Positions 48,052-57,417 of a stretch of 64,000 bases of DNA are shown one piece after another. The notes beneath the pieces were generated by a model, which did no database searches, was not told where the DNA came from, and saw only the letters and a list, made by a program, of their open reading frames with translations. The stretch is from positions 1 to 64,000 of the forward strand of contig NZ_KQ949076.1 of the NCBI RefSeq assembly GCF_001514305.1, in the 5' to 3' direction. Both the position numbers and the translations under genes were made by a program. Source of the DNA: Streptomyces dysideae. GTDB lineage: Bacteria; Actinomycetota; Actinomycetes; Streptomycetales; Streptomycetaceae. Every line of letters begins with the position of its first letter. The stretch's first letter is position 1.

Positions 48052-48068
48052 CGGCCCCGCGCGGGCCG
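48052..48068. terminator. Short hairpin between convergent genes
   Basis: CGGCCC (48052-48057) pairs with GGGCCG (48063-48068), 5-nt loop. It follows the coiled-coil gene stop and may end both strands. Confidence 0.5.
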
Positions 48069-48069
48069 G

Positions 48070-48780
48070 TCAGGTGCGGTAGGCGTAGTACGCCGCGTTC
48101 GGGTACGCCGCTACGAGGCTCGCCAGCGAGCGCCGGTAGGTGTCGACGTCGTGGTAGGTCAGGTAGGGGACACCGCCGGAGCTGCGATAGGTCGTCATCA
48201 TGGAGTGGTCCTTGGATCCGTCCTTGTTGAAGTCGATCTGCGTCACGTCACCGACGTCCATCTGGTAGACGTTCGCGAGCGCGGTGGTCCGCTTGTCGGT
48301 CTGGGGGAACCAGGACCACTCGTTGACGCCGATCCACGAGCCCGACGTGCCGTTGGACCGGTAGAACCAGGTGTCGTACTCCTCAGGCGTGGACGCGGAG
48401 ACCTGCTTCCAGCCGCCGGCCAGCAGGCCCTGGCTGAGGTAGTTGGTGCAGTCCCCGCCGAGCGCGTTGTACTTGCGGTACTCCGGGTTGTAGTCCTTCC
48501 AGTACTTCTCGGTGTAAGTCGCCATCGCCGCGTAGTTGTACGTGCCGCCGGTGAGCTTCTTCGGCTTGGCGGGCGCCGGGGTGGTGGTGGCCGCGCGGGG
48601 CGCGTCGAAGATCGCCCTGAGCCGTGGCGGGGCGGCGGCAGCCGGCTCCGCCGCCGGGACGGGCTCGTTGACCGGGCGGGGGCCCTCGTCGGTGCGCCGT
48701 ACGGCCGTCAGCTGCCAGGTGCCGTCCGGGCGCAGGGTGAAGGTGAGGTCGTGGTGCGCGGTGAACCCGTGGTCGGGGGT
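48070..48780 (-). pseudogene. 5'-truncated amidase-domain protein
   Basis: The minus-strand frame encodes GFTAHHDLTFTLRPDGTWQL, a Pro/Ala linker and a full amidase_6-type domain (GDCTNYLSQGLLAGGWKQV, WFPQTDKRTTAL, GDVTQIDFNKDGSKDHSMM). Secreted homologues carry a signal peptide and ~150 more N-terminal residues. Here the frame meets TAA at 48817-48819 and has no start codon before the linker; only an internal ATG at 48525 remains. The gene has lost its promoter-proximal half. Confidence 0.75.
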
Positions 48781-48904
48781 TCCTCCTCGCGTTGACCGAA
48801 AGTTATCAGCGATCTTTTAAACTTCTCCACACAAGAATGAGACAGGAGTGATCAACAGGGGGTACGGAGGGACGATTTCCGGTCATGCCGACTAACCTGA
48901 GCGC

Positions 48905-49117
48905 ATGCCTCGCTACGAGTACCGCTGCCGCACCTGCGGCGACACCTTCGAACTGAGCCGTCCCATGGCGCAGTCCGCCGACCCCGCCGACTGCCCCGCT
49001 GGTCATGGCGACACTGTGAAGCTTCTGTCGACGGTCGCCGTGGGCGGGACGGCGAACGCCCCCGCGCCCAAGGCGGGCGGCGGGGGCGGATGTTGTGGCG
49101 GGGGCTGCTGCGGCTGA
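48905..49117 (+). CDS. FmdB-type zinc-ribbon protein with Cys-rich tail
   Basis: 70 aa. MPRYEYRCRTCGDTFELSRP and CPAGHGD give the CxxC...C metal site of FmdB regulatory-like proteins; the C-terminus ends in a Gly-rich stretch with two Cys-Cys pairs (GCCGGGCCG), which could bind metal. It may be leaderless: TAACCT (48893-48898) lies 6 nt before the ATG. The role is unknown. Confidence 0.85.
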   Translation: MPRYEYRCRTCGDTFELSRPMAQSADPADCPAGHGDTVKLLSTVAVGGTANAPAPKAGGGGGCCGGGCCG

Positions 49118-49132
49118 CCCCAAGAGGCCTAG

Positions 49133-49957
49133 CTAGGGCCTGCCCTGGAGAGACGTGCGGGTCGCCCTCAGGAACTCCCGCAGGATCCGCTCGCCGGCCA
49201 GCACGCCCCGCTCGGGCAGTGCGGTGATCTCCGGGGCCGTCCAGTCCGCGTCGGCCAGCTCGCCGTGCCCCGGGCGCCAGCCGCGGTCCGCGGCGAGCAG
49301 CAGGTCGGCGTCGAGGAGGGAGTCACCGGCGGCCAGGGTGAGGGCGGCGCCGGTGCGGCGGGCGACCTCGTGCATGGCGGCGCTCTTGGTGAGCGGCTTG
49401 GGCACGGCGTAGATCTTGCGGCCCTGCAGCGACACCGTCCAGCCGCGGTTCTCCGCCCACACCGCGAGCTCCTTCACCCACTCCTCGGGCAGCAGTTCGC
49501 GCTCGACGACCAGGTAGGCGAAGAGGTCCTCGGCGTTCCGGTGCTTGCGCACCCACGCCGGGTCGGCCGTCGCCATCAGATGCTCGCACACCTCGTCCAA
49601 CGGCGCGCACTCGTCGGCCAGCCGGGCCTGCACACGCGCGTGCCAGTCGGCGTCGGAGACACCGTCGACCAGCAGATGCCCGCCGTTCGCGCAGATCGCG
49701 TACGTCGGCGCCGGGCCCGGCAGGTTGATGCGCTGGTACTGCTTGCGGGTCCGGGTCGTGGTCGGCACGAACATCGCCGCGTCGCCGAGGTCGGAGAGCA
49801 GTCCGGCGGCCGTCTCCGTCATGTACGACAGCGGTTTGGCCTCGTGCACCTCGACGCAGAGCAGCCGGGGCGCCCGCGCGTCCGGCATGGTCAGCGCGAG
49901 GGCCGCCGAGGAGTAGATGAGCGTACGGTCGAGGTCGCTCGCCACCAGTACCGGCAT
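49133..49957 (-). CDS. HAD-superfamily hydrolase of the ter module
   Basis: 274 aa, HAD class with Cof-like layout: nucleophile loop VASDLDRTLIYSS (~4-16), TTTRTRKQY, and late LAAGDSLLDADLLLAADRGW with the metal-binding Asp. In TerD-associated neighbourhoods this enzyme accompanies the PRTase-StiP and HpcH/HpaI genes and is thought to process a nucleotide-like compound. ATG overlaps the upstream stop by 1 nt (TGATG). Last gene of that operon. Confidence 0.87.
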   Translation of the reverse strand: MPVLVASDLDRTLIYSSAALALTMPDARAPRLLCVEVHEAKPLSYMTETAAGLLSDLGDAAMFVPTTTRTRKQYQRINLPGPAPTYAICANGGHLLVDGVSDADWHARVQARLADECAPLDEVCEHLMATADPAWVRKHRNAEDLFAYLVVERELLPEEWVKELAVWAENRGWTVSLQGRKIYAVPKPLTKSAAMHEVARRTGAALTLAAGDSLLDADLLLAADRGWRPGHGELADADWTAPEITALPERGVLAGERILREFLRATRTSLQGRP

Positions 49958-52494
49958 CAGACCGTCACCGCCTTGCCGTCGGCGCCGGTGGCGCCCCGCG
50001 TGTACCTGGGGTGGATCAACCCCACGCAGGTGTACGGGAGTTCGGCGACCTCCTCGACGGGCACCCCTCTCTGCTCTGCCAGCAGCCGGACATGGTCGAG
50101 GTCGGCGCCCGCGCCGGCCCGCGCCAGGATCTTCCACGGCACCCGGCGCAGCAGCACCCGCGTGGTCTCGCCGACGCCCGGCTTGACGAGGTTCACGTCG
50201 TGGATGCCGTACTCCTCACTGATCCGCTCGACGGCCGCCCAGCCCTCCCAGGTCGGCGCGCGGTCGCCGGACAGCAGCTCCTTGGCCTGCGCGTCCACCG
50301 CGTCGGCGACCTCGGGGAAGCGGGCGGCCACGGCGTCCAGGAAGTCCACGGAGACGTCCGCGCCGGCGAGTTCGCGGTAGAACTTCGCGCCGTGGAAGTC
50401 GTCCGGACCGACGAGGTCGGCGCGCAGCACGGTCCGCGAAATCAGGCCCGAAACCGTCGAGTTGAGGCACGCGGACGGGATGAGGAAGTCCTCGCGGGTG
50501 CCGTACGTCCGCACGCACGAGCCCGGGTCGGCGAGCACGGCGATCTCCGGGTCGAAGCCGGTGACACCCTCGGACGCCTCGAACTCCTTGATCGCGTCGG
50601 CCAGTTCGCGGGTGATGGCGCCCTTGCCGGTCCAGCCGTCGACGAACACGACGTCGGACGGGGCGTGATGCTCGGCCAGCCAGCGCAGCGCGTTGGCGTC
50701 GATGCCCCGGCCGCGCACGATCGAGACGGCGTAGTGCGGCAGGTCGAGGCCGTGCCGGAACTGCGCCCAGCGGCGCATGAGGACGCCGACGGGTGTGCCG
50801 GCACGGGCCAGCGAGACGAGCACCGGCCGCGGCATGGGGGTCCCCCCGCTCGAGCGAAGTCGAGAGTGGGGGAGCTCCGCGAGCACGATCTCGGTGACGG
50901 CACCGACGGCCTGCGCGATCCGGGCGGCGGACGCCTCGAGGGCGGCCTGGAACAGCTCCTGATACTGCTCGCTGGGCTGGTACTCCACCGGCAGCGACTC
51001 CGCGTAGTGCGCGCCGCCGCTCTGGATCGCCTCCTCGCGCTCCTCGGTCGGCGCCTCCAGCGTCACGTCCGAGAGGTCCTGGAGCAGCCAGCCGACCTCC
51101 TCGGGCGCGTACGAGGAGAAGGCGGGGCCGCGGAGGGGCTCGGGCAGCATGGCGGGCCTTTCGGGGACGTACAGGGGTGCGGGGGCGTACGACGGTACGA
51201 CCGCGAGCAGGACCCGCGGGGTGTGGGCGGCGAGCTGGGCCAGCAGCCCGTCGGGGGCGTGCAGTCCGGGGGTGTCGGCGACGGAGTCGACCACGGCGAC
51301 GACGGCGTCGAAACCGGCGCCCGCGACGTTGTAGGCGTACCGCTCGCCGGGTCCGTCGGCCGGGTCGTCGTGGGCGGGGAAGGCGAGGCGGCTGCGTATC
51401 GCGTACCCGGGGTCGTCGACCGCGAGGACCGGTGAGCGGGTCGTGGTCGAGTAGCGCACCTCGACGTCCGCGACCTGTTCCAGCTCACGGGCGAGCCGGA
51501 GCGGGGCGTACATCAGCTCTTCGAAGCCGAGGATGTGGACCCGGCGGGCGTCTTGCGGCAGGGCCTCGGCGAGGCGTGCGGCCATTGCGGGGAGGGCGTT
51601 CTCCAGGCGTATTCGGTGCGTGGGGGTGAAGCCGTGGCGGCCGCCGTCGGGGAGGCCGCGGGGCCAGCACAGTTCTACCCGCGTGATGTTGTTCTTCGGC
51701 TGCGGGCCGGTGGGGGCCGGTCGCGCCCACGCGGCGGAGCCGCATATGTCACCGCCCCGCGCCCCCAGGTGGGGGACCTCATGCCTCGCTACCAGGTCCT
51801 GGCCCTTCTCCAGCACCCCCTCCGGGAGCCTTACAGTCCCCGAGGCCGCCGCCACCAGGTCCACTCGCGCGCCGATCTCCTTGGCGAAGCCGTCCAGCCG
51901 GCCCGCGTCCGCCTCCGAGCGCATGTCCACCAGGGCCACCACGACGTACCGCCCGCGCGGATAGCGCTCGTGCAGGTCACGGATGGTGTTCAGGATCGTG
52001 TTGCCGGTGGAGAACTCGTCGTCGACCAGGACCAGCGGGCCGTCGCCGACCAGCAGGGCCGGGTCCTCCGGCAGGAGCAGGTGGGACGTGGCGTGCGAGT
52101 GGGACTCCTCGAAGCCGCCCGCCTGGGGGACGCCCGCGACGGGGCGTCGGGTGGAGTGCAGGTACGGGGCGGCGCCCACGCCGTCGGCGACGGAGTGGCC
52201 CAGGCCGGTGGCGGTCTCCGCGTAGCCGAGGACGACCGCGGCGGCCGCCTCCTCGGCACCCAGCAGGTCCCGCACCCGCCGCCCGAGGGCGAAGCCGTAG
52301 CCGTACACCACGGACGGCGACTGCGGTACGTGCTTGCCCAGCACGTTGGAGACGAGCAGATGCGCCCGCTTGGGGTTGCGCCGCAGCGCCAGCCCCAGCA
52401 GGTCGGTCAGCTCCTCGCCGCCGACGAGCTCGACACCGAGCCGCTCGGCGACCCAGCTGCCGGACCAGACCCCGTTGTTCACTGCGTTGTTCAT
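49957..52494 (-). CDS. Fused phosphoribosyltransferase and StiP-family protein
   Basis: 845 aa in one frame. N-terminal ~260 residues: PRTase with PRPP loop VLVDDEFSTGNTI (~156-168); a middle TRSP-like domain (~270-440); and a C-terminal StiP-family domain (~460-845; SLARAGTPVGVLMRRW, GRGIDANALRWL, FVDGWTGKGAITREL, DPGSCVRTYGTRED, SACLNSTVSGLISRTV). In other actinobacteria these may be two genes. Residues ~541-554 (PHSRLRSSGGTPMP) are encoded by an inserted dispersed repeat without loss of frame. Part of the ter-linked module. Confidence 0.82.
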   Translation of the reverse strand: MNNAVNNGVWSGSWVAERLGVELVGGEELTDLLGLALRRNPKRAHLLVSNVLGKHVPQSPSVVYGYGFALGRRVRDLLGAEEAAAAVVLGYAETATGLGHSVADGVGAAPYLHSTRRPVAGVPQAGGFEESHSHATSHLLLPEDPALLVGDGPLVLVDDEFSTGNTILNTIRDLHERYPRGRYVVVALVDMRSEADAGRLDGFAKEIGARVDLVAAASGTVRLPEGVLEKGQDLVARHEVPHLGARGGDICGSAAWARPAPTGPQPKNNITRVELCWPRGLPDGGRHGFTPTHRIRLENALPAMAARLAEALPQDARRVHILGFEELMYAPLRLARELEQVADVEVRYSTTTRSPVLAVDDPGYAIRSRLAFPAHDDPADGPGERYAYNVAGAGFDAVVAVVDSVADTPGLHAPDGLLAQLAAHTPRVLLAVVPSYAPAPLYVPERPAMLPEPLRGPAFSSYAPEEVGWLLQDLSDVTLEAPTEEREEAIQSGGAHYAESLPVEYQPSEQYQELFQAALEASAARIAQAVGAVTEIVLAELPHSRLRSSGGTPMPRPVLVSLARAGTPVGVLMRRWAQFRHGLDLPHYAVSIVRGRGIDANALRWLAEHHAPSDVVFVDGWTGKGAITRELADAIKEFEASEGVTGFDPEIAVLADPGSCVRTYGTREDFLIPSACLNSTVSGLISRTVLRADLVGPDDFHGAKFYRELAGADVSVDFLDAVAARFPEVADAVDAQAKELLSGDRAPTWEGWAAVERISEEYGIHDVNLVKPGVGETTRVLLRRVPWKILARAGAGADLDHVRLLAEQRGVPVEEVAELPYTCVGLIHPRYTRGATGADGKAVTV
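50834..50874. repeat. Dispersed hairpin repeat, copy 2, inside a gene
   Basis: The 41-nt unit, the counterpart of 33638-33679, lies within the StiP part of the fused gene. Its reading on the minus strand gives about 14 residues between VLAEL and RPVLVSL, at a place where the conserved sequence appears otherwise continuous. Confidence 0.8.
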
Positions 52495-52532
52495 GCGTCC
52501 CTATGAGTTGAAACCCGTGAGTGGAAGCCGGT

Positions 52533-53699
52533 TCAGTCCGGGATCCCGGCTGCGAGCAGGTCCACGAAGCCGATGTCCTCATGGGCCACACCAAAAACCT
52601 CGGCACGCAGCATCGTGCGCTCGGCCCAGGCCCGGTGCGGCTTCACCTCGTTCATCTTGTTCGTGTACGCCGACCTCAGCACGCCCCCGCCGCAGCGCTC
52701 GGGCCGCAGGATGTCCTGGGCGTCGCTGAACTCCTCGTGGCTGACCACCGACAGCGCGTGCACGGGCAGTACGTGCGAGGGGTGAATACAAGTCTTACCC
52801 ATCAGACCGTTGGCCTGGTCGAGGGCTATCTCGCGGAGCAGCCCGTCCATGGCGTGCTCGATGAGGGCCTCGCGCAGTTCCTCGGCCTGGCCCTCCAGGA
52901 AGGGGCTGCGGCGCAGCTGCGGCTTGAACATGCGCTCCTGGACCCTGAAGTACTCCCACACCGGCCCGGTCACCGTGAACCCGGTGCCGTCGGCCCGCCC
53001 CAGCATGTTCACCACGTCGGCGATCACGGAGGCGACGATCTGGACGTCCCAGGCGGTCATGTCGGGCGCTCTGCGCAGCCCGTACGAGGAGCAGAAGTCG
53101 GTCACACCCAGCCGCACCGCGAGCACCCGCTCCCGGTACTTGTCGACCGCGCGGAAGATCCCCTCGAGGGTCTCCACCCGCGACTCCCGGTACATCAGCT
53201 CCGGCGACTCCAGCACGGGCATGGCGAAGAGCCGCCGCCCACTGGCCGCCTCGGCGACCGTGAGGGCCTCCAGGAAGGGGATGCCGCGTTCCTCGGTGAA
53301 CTTCGGCAGCACGAATCCGGACAGCAGCCGGACGGCCGGCCCGAGCCGCCGCGCGAGGTCGGGAATCTGCTCGGGGAAACGGACCCGGATGAACAGCAGC
53401 GGCAGATCCTCCTGCCCCCGTCCGGCGAGTTCGGTGAACTGCTGGACGAGGTTCTCCTCGCCCGCCGCGACGTCCTCGTCGCCGATCGAGTCCTCCAGGC
53501 ACAGCACCATCGAGACCACGCCGCGCCCGGTCTGCTTGACGATGTCGTCGGCGAGCCGCGGTCTGGTGGCCGGGCTGTAGAGCGTGGCGCCCAGGGCCAC
53601 GGAGAGCAGCCGGGCCGGGGAGTCGGCGGAGAACTCGCACGGCTCCTGGTGGAAGAGGCGCTGCCGCACCTCAGGGGCGATGTGCCCGAAATGACGCAT
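52533..53699 (-). CDS. HpcH/HpaI aldolase-citrate lyase family protein of the ter module
   Basis: 388 aa TIM-barrel lyase. Features: LYSPATRPRLADDI, MVLCLEDSIGDEDV (metal Glu), GFVLPKF, FAMPVLESPELMYR, RLGVTDFCSSYGLRR and GKTCIHPSHVLPVHAL. Probably cleaves or forms a C-C bond in a CoA-free or CoA-linked acid. ATG at 53699 has GGGGGAG 6 nt upstream. First gene of the lyase, PRTase-StiP, HAD operon, divergent from terD. Confidence 0.87.
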   Translation of the reverse strand: MRHFGHIAPEVRQRLFHQEPCEFSADSPARLLSVALGATLYSPATRPRLADDIVKQTGRGVVSMVLCLEDSIGDEDVAAGEENLVQQFTELAGRGQEDLPLLFIRVRFPEQIPDLARRLGPAVRLLSGFVLPKFTEERGIPFLEALTVAEAASGRRLFAMPVLESPELMYRESRVETLEGIFRAVDKYRERVLAVRLGVTDFCSSYGLRRAPDMTAWDVQIVASVIADVVNMLGRADGTGFTVTGPVWEYFRVQERMFKPQLRRSPFLEGQAEELREALIEHAMDGLLREIALDQANGLMGKTCIHPSHVLPVHALSVVSHEEFSDAQDILRPERCGGGVLRSAYTNKMNEVKPHRAWAERTMLRAEVFGVAHEDIGFVDLLAAGIPD

Positions 53700-53752
53700 A
53701 GAACTCCCCCGTGGCGGCTGTACGGCCCCCGTGAACCATTCACAGGTGGCCG

Positions 53753-53779
53753 GTAATAGTACGTAGAGACCCATGTCAA
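53753..53779 (-). promoter_or_regulatory. Possible promoter of the ter-linked operon
   Basis: On the minus strand TTGACA (53779-53774) and TATTAC (53758-53753) are separated by 15 nt, about 50 nt upstream of the lyase ATG. The -35 box is perfect but the spacing is short. Confidence 0.4.
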
Positions 53780-53896
53780 GGGTTCCCACCGGGCATGAAT
53801 TTCAGGTAACGCAGGCAATCACGGGCCAAGCACGGACACCCACGGACACGCACCCCCGCGTTGTCGTGACCAGGACGGAGAGGGCAGGATGACCGC

Positions 53897-54637
53897 ATGA
53901 CGCACGCCATGCTGAAGGGGTCGAACGTCCCGCTGGAAGCCACCACGGTGCGCGCCGTGCTGCGCTGGACGCCCGGGCAGGGGGTCCCGGATGTCGACGC
54001 CTCGGCGCTGCTCCTCGGCCCCGACGGTCGTGTGCGCTCCGACGAGGACTTCGTCTTCTACAACCAGCCCCGGCACCCCTCCGGGAAGGTCTGGCGGCTC
54101 GGCAAGAAAAGGGTCGCGGAGGGCCCCACCGACACGATCCAGACAGATCTCGCCGGTGTCGAGCCCGACGTCGGTCAGATTCTGCTGGTCGCTTCGGCGG
54201 AGGACACCACCTTCGACCGCGTACCGGGCCTGCGCATCCTGCTGTACGACGCAGCCGCCGACGGTGAACCGCTGGCGTACTTCGACATCAAGCCGGAGAC
54301 GGGCAAGGAGACGGCCCTGATCTGCGGCGAGCTGTACCGCCGCGGCGAGACCTGGAAGTTCCGCGCCCTGGGCGAGGGCTACTCGAACGGCCTGAAGGGC
54401 CTGGCCACGGACTTCGGCATCTCGGTGGACGAGTCGGAGGCCCCGGAACTCTCCCACCCCCTCCCCCCGGAACAGCCAACGGCAGCAGTACCGTCCCAGC
54501 CGGCCTACGGCTACCCCCAGCCGGCCCCGGCCACCGCAGAAGCCCCGGGCGGCTATGGCTACCCGCCCCCGGTGACCATGCCCGCGAGCCAGGATTTCCG
54601 CCTGCCGCCCCAAGGGCCACAGTTCATCGGGCGGTAG
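53897..54637 (+). CDS. TerD-family protein with Pro-rich tail
   Basis: 246 aa. TerD domain over ~1-170: [73 protein letters not shown] and [20 protein letters not shown]. The acidic residues of the Ca2+ site (DVDAS, DEDF) are kept. A YGYPQP-rich C-terminal tail extends beyond the usual ~190 aa. Cytosolic or membrane-associated stress protein; start at 53897. Confidence 0.88.
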   Translation: MTHAMLKGSNVPLEATTVRAVLRWTPGQGVPDVDASALLLGPDGRVRSDEDFVFYNQPRHPSGKVWRLGKKRVAEGPTDTIQTDLAGVEPDVGQILLVASAEDTTFDRVPGLRILLYDAAADGEPLAYFDIKPETGKETALICGELYRRGETWKFRALGEGYSNGLKGLATDFGISVDESEAPELSHPLPPEQPTAAVPSQPAYGYPQPAPATAEAPGGYGYPPPVTMPASQDFRLPPQGPQFIGR

Positions 54638-54690
54638 AGGCACGCCCCGCCGTCCCACGTGAAGCCCCGAGCTCTCAGGCGGATCAGGCC

Positions 54691-55431
54691 CTACGCCCGT
54701 TCCGCCTTTGTCTTGTATCCCCGCCCCCACTGCAGTCCCCACCCGAACAACCGATCCAACTCGGCCTGGAACCCGTAGACGAACTTCACCTCACGCCGCA
54801 CGATGATTTCCCCCTTGACGTTCTCGATCATCACCACCGCACACGACCGAGCCTGAGGATGCCGCTCATCCAGGCTTATCTCGATCCGAGGCCCATTGCT
54901 CGGATACAGCGTCACGATCGCATGCGTCCGATCGAACGCCGGCGTCTGGTCGTAGATGTACACGAACACCAGCAACCGCTTGATGTTCTCCCGATGATCG
55001 AGGTTGACGTAGATCGTCTCGCCGGACGCCGACCCGAACCGGTCGTCCCCGCTCAGCTTGACGTACGGCGCCGCGTTGACGTCCCCGAAGTAGCCGCCGA
55101 GCGGCTGGACGACCCCCTTCGTGCCGTCCATCAGCTCGTACAGGCACCCCAGGTCGAGGTCGACGTTGACCATGCTCTGGCTGTGCCCCATGACCTCCGG
55201 CGGCTTGAGCGCCTTGAAGGGGTGCCGCAGCAGACTCTCCCGCTGCGACCCCCCGAAGTCGGACGTCCGCATCCGCCAGGTCAGATTGATGCGCAGGTGC
55301 CCGGTCGCCGCCCCCTGCTTCGTCAGCGACACGCGATCGTGCCGCTTGGTCAGCTCGATCGCGTTCGACGACGCGCTGCCCGAGTCGAAGTCGGCCTCCC
55401 GCCCGCGCCAGAGTCCGTCCAAGAAGCCCAT
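54691..55431 (-). CDS. TerA/TerD-superfamily tellurium-resistance-type protein
   Basis: 246 aa. Core features of the TerA group: NLTWRMRT, MVNVDLDLGCLYELMDG, VQPLGGYFGDVNAAPYVKLSGDDR, RLLVFVYIYDQTPAFDRTHA and a later EISLDERHPQARSCAVVMIENVKG. It likely joins the TerD proteins in a Ca2+-dependent, membrane-linked complex. ATG at 55431 (MGFLDGLW) chosen; an upstream ATG at 55455 is weaker. Confidence 0.82.
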   Translation of the reverse strand: MGFLDGLWRGREADFDSGSASSNAIELTKRHDRVSLTKQGAATGHLRINLTWRMRTSDFGGSQRESLLRHPFKALKPPEVMGHSQSMVNVDLDLGCLYELMDGTKGVVQPLGGYFGDVNAAPYVKLSGDDRFGSASGETIYVNLDHRENIKRLLVFVYIYDQTPAFDRTHAIVTLYPSNGPRIEISLDERHPQARSCAVVMIENVKGEIIVRREVKFVYGFQAELDRLFGWGLQWGRGYKTKAERA

Positions 55432-55478
55432 TCCGCCCCCACGATCACTCGACAAAACCGGCGGTCACTGAAAATCCG

Positions 55479-55519
55479 GCGGGGCGGCCGGAGGCACTCG
55501 TCCTCGTCGGCCGCCCCGC
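55479..55519 (-). terminator. Terminator after the DUF475 gene
   Basis: GCGGGGCGGCCG (55479-55490) pairs with CGGCCGCCCCGC (55508-55519). On the minus strand the stem is followed by GGATTTTC. It separates DUF475 from the TerA-like gene. Confidence 0.8.
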
Positions 55520-55546
55520 TCAGAGCGTTCCTCACCCGGAGGCAGG

Positions 55547-56695
55547 TCACACCCCGGACGAGACCTCAGTCTTCTCGTCCGAGGCCGCCGCTTTTCCCTC
55601 GGCCGCCGCGATCGCACGGTTGCGCCGGACGGAGGACCAGAAGGACCAGCCGATCAGGAAGACGCCGATCCCGCCGGTGATGAGCTCGCTGATCTCGTAC
55701 TGGATGGTGACCAGGAGGATCATGGCGAGCGCGCCGATCGCGTAGTGCGCGCCGTGCTCCAGGTAGACGTAGTCGTCGAGGGTGCCCTGGCGCACCAGGT
55801 ACACGGTCAGCGAACGGACGTACATCGCGCCGATACCCAGGCCCAGCGCCATCAGCACGATGTCGTTGGTGATGGCGAAGGCGCCGATGACGCCGTCGAA
55901 GGAGAAGGACGCGTCCAGGACCTCGAGGTAGAGGAACATGAAGAACGCGGCCTTGCCGGCCAGGGCGACCGCCGAACGGGGCTTGCCCGCGCGCTCGGCC
56001 GCTTCCTCCTCCTCGTGCTCGCGCTCCTCCTCCTCTTCGAGCTTGTCCTCGAAGTAGCCGGAGAGACCGCCCACGATCATGTAGGTGATCAGACCCGCGA
56101 CGCCGGCGAGGAGGACCGTCTCCGCCTTGTCGACGTGTGTGCCGCCGTGCTGGTGGGCGTTGGCGGCGAAGGTCATCGAGGAGATCAGCAGGACGATCAG
56201 GGCGATGCAGACCGACAGCATGTCGATCTTGCCGAGCTTGGCCAGCGGGCGCTCCAGCCATCCGAGCCACTTGATGTCACGGTCCTCGAAGATGAAGTCG
56301 AGGAAGATCATCAGCAGGAACATGCCACCGAAGGCGGCGATCGACGGGTGTGCGTCGGTCACCAGCTGCTGGTAGCGGTCCTTGTCGGTGAGCGCGAGGT
56401 CGACGGCCTCGATCGGGCCCATCGAGGCGCTGACGGCGACGATGACGACCGGGAAGACCAGCCGCATGCCGAAGACGGCGATGAGGATGCCGATGGTGAG
56501 GAAGATCTTCTGCCAGAAGGCATTCATCTTCTTCAGGATTCCGGCGTTGACCACTGCGTTGTCGAAGGACAGCGAGATCTCGAGGACAGAGAGGATCGCC
56601 ACGATACCGAAGGCGGTCCACCCCCCGTAGAAGACCGCCGCGACGAGGCCGAGCGCGGTGACCGCGAACGACCAGCCGAAGGTTTTCAGAACCAC
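55547..56695 (-). CDS. DUF475 (TerC-like) integral membrane protein
   Basis: 382 aa, about eight to nine membrane helices. TerC-like acidic motifs lie in helices: LEISLSFDNAVVNAG (~38-52) and LEVLDASFSFDGVIGA (~255-270); FDN/FDG motifs may bind a metal ion. A long charged loop (EDKLEEEEEREHEEEEAAER) lies between. In the ter cluster it anchors TerD-type proteins or moves a metal. GTG start at 56695. Confidence 0.88.
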   Translation of the reverse strand: MVLKTFGWSFAVTALGLVAAVFYGGWTAFGIVAILSVLEISLSFDNAVVNAGILKKMNAFWQKIFLTIGILIAVFGMRLVFPVVIVAVSASMGPIEAVDLALTDKDRYQQLVTDAHPSIAAFGGMFLLMIFLDFIFEDRDIKWLGWLERPLAKLGKIDMLSVCIALIVLLISSMTFAANAHQHGGTHVDKAETVLLAGVAGLITYMIVGGLSGYFEDKLEEEEEREHEEEEAAERAGKPRSAVALAGKAAFFMFLYLEVLDASFSFDGVIGAFAITNDIVLMALGLGIGAMYVRSLTVYLVRQGTLDDYVYLEHGAHYAIGALAMILLVTIQYEISELITGGIGVFLIGWSFWSSVRRNRAIAAAEGKAAASDEKTEVSSGV

Positions 56696-56744
56696 TGGCT
56701 ACCCAATCCTGTAAGTACGGGTCTCTACCGCGCCGTACTCGGCT

Positions 56745-57320
56745 TTACGAAACGTTGACTCCAAAGTCTAGAGCGATGCCCCGCAGCCCCGATGCGTACC
56801 CCTGCCCCACCGCCCTGAACTTCCATTCGCCCTGGTAGCGGTACACCTCGCCGAAGATCATCGCCGTTTCGGTGGAGGCGTCCTCGCTGAGGTCGTAGCG
56901 GGCGAGTTCCTGGCCGTCGGCCTGGTTCACCACGCGGATGAACGCGTTGCTGACCTGCCCGAAGGTCTGGCCGCGCTCGTCGGCCATATGGATCGAGACC
57001 GGGAAGACGATCTTGTCGCACTGGGCCGGCACCTTGGAGAGGTCGATCAGGAGCGACTCGTCGTCGCCCTCGCCCTCACCGGTGAGGTTGTCGCCGGTGT
57101 GCTCCACCGAGCCGTCCGGGCTCTTGAGCTGGTTGTAGAAGACGAACCACTCATCGCCCATCACCCGTCCGCTGTTGCACATCAGTGCGCTGGCGTCGAG
57201 GTCGAAGGGGGCTCCGGTGGTGGAGCGCGCGTCCCAGCCGAGCCCGATCAGCACCTGAGTGAGGTTGGGTGCGGCCTTGGACAGGGAGACGTTGCCCCCT
57301 TTGGCGAGCGTGACGCCCAT
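56745..57320 (-). CDS. TerD-family protein
   Basis: 191 aa, the full family length: [64 protein letters not shown] and [16 protein letters not shown] segment [21 protein letters not shown]. Acidic Ca2+-site residues ([13 protein letters not shown]) are intact. Ninety-seven nt downstream of the next TerD copy and on the same strand; likely a duplicated pair. Function in ion/tellurite and oxidative stress response. Confidence 0.92.
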   Translation of the reverse strand: MGVTLAKGGNVSLSKAAPNLTQVLIGLGWDARSTTGAPFDLDASALMCNSGRVMGDEWFVFYNQLKSPDGSVEHTGDNLTGEGEGDDESLLIDLSKVPAQCDKIVFPVSIHMADERGQTFGQVSNAFIRVVNQADGQELARYDLSEDASTETAMIFGEVYRYQGEWKFRAVGQGYASGLRGIALDFGVNVS

Positions 57321-57417
57321 GATGCTGATCCTCCCCGGGTGTTGCTTCTTTGGTTGTCTCCCTGCGCGTCCGGCGCCACACGCAAACGGTGCGGCGCCGG
57401 ACGGATCCTGCCGTTTC

